Assembly (NCBI RefSeq): GCF_947493425.1
Contig: NZ_CANLRP010000006.1
Location: 1 to 64,000, forward strand
DNA: 64,000 bases
From: an uncultured Microscilla sp.
GTDB taxonomy: Bacteria; Bacteroidota; Bacteroidia; Cytophagales; Microscillaceae
Reading direction: 5' to 3'
The notes under the pieces were generated by a model that was given only the letters and a program-made list of their open reading frames with translations, searched no databases and was not told the origin of the DNA. Below, piece by piece: positions 62,344-64,000 of this stretch (positions within the stretch are counted from its first letter, which is position 1; every line of letters starts with the position of its first letter). The translations under genes and the position numbers were made by a program.

Positions 62344-64000
62344 CTACTTTCTCAACCATTTTTTATAGGCTTTTTTCTGTGCAGCTGTTCTGCTTTTTTG
62401 CATTTTTATTTTGTAAGTCACATGTGGATTGCTACCCAGTTGAATCAAAAACTTCTTGATATTGCCATCTCGTCTTACTTTTACCTTTAGCTCATTGCCC
62501 ACCTCATAATTTTCTATCAGCTTTGCCACATCTTTTACCTTGGCATCGTCTATACTCAAAATCTCGTCGTGTACATTCAACCCCTGATGATAAGCAGGTG
62601 AGTCTTTTCTGATGGCTGTAATCTTCAGCGTTTTGCCGTTTTTAACAGTACTCACCCCCAGGTAAGGAGTTTCTTTTACCTCAGAGTGTAGCTCCATTCC
62701 CGCATAGTTGAGGTACTGGGCATAATTTATTGACTCTGTGCCATATATATATTTTTCAAACAAGGCAGTAAGATCCTTGCCTGCTACCAGCTCAAGCACC
62801 TCCTTTATTTCGCTTTCGCTAAAACCTCGTTGCTCCTTTTTATAAATTTCTTCGTACAAATGACGCATCACATCATCCAGGCTTTGCGCTGCCTTGGTAT
62901 GATGAATAATGAATAAATCAAGCACAAGCGCCACCAACGCTCCTTTAGAATAATAAGAAATGGTAGTATTGGGCGAGTTCTCATTAGGGCGGTAAGCCTT
63001 GATCCAGGCATCCCAGCTAGAGTCAGTCACCGATTGAACCTTATTGCCTGGCAGGTTTTCTACCAAGGTGATTCTATCAGCGGTAGCTTTGCGCAACTTA
63101 TTGTTTTTTACCAGTCCTGCTTTACGCAAAATAATGTTTTCATAGTATACAGTAAAACCTTCTGCCACCCATAACGAGCGCGTGTAGTTTTCTTGCTCAT
63201 AGTCAAACGGACCTAGCTCTATAGGGCGTATCCGCTTCACATTCCATAAATGAAAATATTCGTGTGCCGTCAGGTTCAAAAAACGGGCGTATCCTTTTTT
63301 AGTGTGATACAACTCCCTCGGAAAGTGCAAGCTGGTAGAGTTGAGGTGTTCGAGCCCGCCAAACTTTTTATCCAATATATGCACAATAAAAGTATAGTCT
63401 TTAGTAAGGTAGTCTTTGCAAGGGTGATCGCCAAATATGTCGGTACAAGCCTCGGCAATTGCCTTAAAATCTTTCTCAATTTGCTTCTGATCATAATCTG
63501 CCAAACCATACCAAGCCACTTTGTGAGGAATACCTGTTGCTTTAAAGCCAAACTCTTGGTGGTTACCAATCTCTATGGGTGAGTCTACCAAAACATCAAA
63601 GTTAGGCACTTCATAAGTATAAGGTTCTTTGCTGCCAGGCAAGGGCACAGTTACTTTTTTCCAGGTATGATAAGGCTCTATAGTCAATGTTACCGGGCTT
63701 GCCTGTTGTCCAGCTACAAACATACACAACGCCGCAGGGTTGATATACCCATGATTGGCATCCAAAAAGTTGTTACGCACCGTCATTTCAAACGCATACA
63801 CCCTATAGTGAAAGCTAAACTTTGGCGCATTGTCTGACATTACCCGCCAAGTGTTTTTGGCTGTTTTCACCACTTTAAGTTGTTTTTTGCCTGCCTTGGC
63901 ATGGTAGCTCTCTACGTGTTGGGCATATTCGCGCAGCAGGTAAGAGCCTGGAGTCCAGGCGGCCATCTTAAAATCTACAAAAGGACGTTTGGTTTTAGAA
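62344..64000 (-). CDS. M61-family glycyl aminopeptidase-like protease with PDZ domain (5' end missing)
   Basis: The right edge of the window cuts this gene: the frame stays open past the ATG at 63966 to 64000, and the upstream codons (RPFVDFK) fit the M61 N-terminal beta-sandwich, so the true start is outside. At least 551 residues remain. Zinc motif HEYFH (AHEYFHLWNVKRIRP, 63250-63264) and the downstream Glu in WVAEGFTVYYEN define the thermolysin-like catalytic domain. The C-terminal PDZ domain (YLGVSTVKNGKTLKI, DSPAYHQGLNVHDEIL) is typical of the family, which cleaves glycine-type N-terminal peptides. Basic C-terminal tail. No partner gene seen beside it. Confidence 0.92.
   Translation of the reverse strand, partial: SKTKRPFVDFKMAAWTPGSYLLREYAQHVESYHAKAGKKQLKVVKTAKNTWRVMSDNAPKFSFHYRVYAFEMTVRNNFLDANHGYINPAALCMFVAGQQASPVTLTIEPYHTWKKVTVPLPGSKEPYTYEVPNFDVLVDSPIEIGNHQEFGFKATGIPHKVAWYGLADYDQKQIEKDFKAIAEACTDIFGDHPCKDYLTKDYTFIVHILDKKFGGLEHLNSTSLHFPRELYHTKKGYARFLNLTAHEYFHLWNVKRIRPIELGPFDYEQENYTRSLWVAEGFTVYYENIILRKAGLVKNNKLRKATADRITLVENLPGNKVQSVTDSSWDAWIKAYRPNENSPNTTISYYSKGALVALVLDLFIIHHTKAAQSLDDVMRHLYEEIYKKEQRGFSESEIKEVLELVAGKDLTALFEKYIYGTESINYAQYLNYAGMELHSEVKETPYLGVSTVKNGKTLKITAIRKDSPAYHQGLNVHDEILSIDDAKVKDVAKLIENYEVGNELKVKVRRDGNIKKFLIQLGSNPHVTYKIKMQKSRTAAQKKAYKKWLRK

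Noticed and set aside
1-64000. tRNA, rRNA or known riboswitch
   Set aside because: No cloverleaf, rRNA core or riboswitch consensus was recognised by eye, although a covariance search could still find one.

Overview
The window looks like a chromosomal segment of a Bacteroidota bacterium, most likely a marine Cytophagales close to Microscilla (genus is a guess). The grounds are a type IX secretion (T9SS) C-terminal sorting domain on a very large secreted protein, several Bacteroidota-type promoters (TTTG, about 19-21 nt, TAnnTTTG), start sites without strong Shine-Dalgarno sequences, a murC-ftsQ-ftsA-ftsZ cluster with a Bacteroidota-style FtsZ tail, many SPII lipoproteins, TPR/SpoIIE and TPR/LuxR sensors, and a membrane-anchored AraC regulator. 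No rRNA, tRNA or CRISPR array was seen.

Layout. 1-6.8 kb: a PtuB-like HNH nuclease, a GH3 glycosidase fused to a beta-lactamase-fold hydrolase, a lipoprotein, a DoxX membrane protein and a DJ-1/PfpI protein. 7-12 kb: a multi-PAS/GAF histidine kinase overlapping a single-domain response regulator, then two membrane or exported proteins. 12-17.6 kb: the division and wall cluster murC-ftsQ-ftsA-ftsZ on the minus strand with a strong terminator. 17.6-19.25 kb: a long AT-rich gene-free stretch. 19.25-32.8 kb: a surface/secretion region with a 2841-residue LamG protein carrying a T9SS signal, two tail-fibre-like paralogues, a small secreted protein, a lipoprotein and a Kelch lipoprotein. 33-39 kb: three sensor/regulator genes. 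39.2-40.9 kb: a divergent AceK. 41.2-45.3 kb: a four-gene operon joining an acyltransferase-methyltransferase fusion to a complete partner-switching module (SpoIIE phosphatase, HATPase kinase/anti-sigma-like protein, STAS protein). 45.9-54 kb: metabolic genes (acyl-CoA synthetase, MenE-like ligase, NAD synthetase, CAT-like acetyltransferase, LpxR-like deacylase). 54-61.4 kb: a minus-strand surface-glycan-type cluster (two asparagine synthetase paralogues, a glycosyltransferase, a methyltransferase) whose genes are separated by long structured repeats. 61.7-62.3 kb: a MITE-like element. The right edge cuts an M61 peptidase gene.

Most notable: (1) the second asparagine synthetase is full length but has lost the nucleophilic Cys and the ATP-pyrophosphatase loop; (2) both asparagine synthetase genes run directly into duplicated repeat blocks whose arms are mutually complementary, including an exact 32-bp tandem array; (3) AceK keeps the family fold but differs at several residues needed in the E. 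coli enzyme; (4) the acyltransferase-methyltransferase/partner-switch operon; (5) a TGTTAAG direct repeat with 11-bp spacing placed identically upstream of two promoters, with a half-site at the partner-switch operon. Comparisons to family members are from memory, with no database search.
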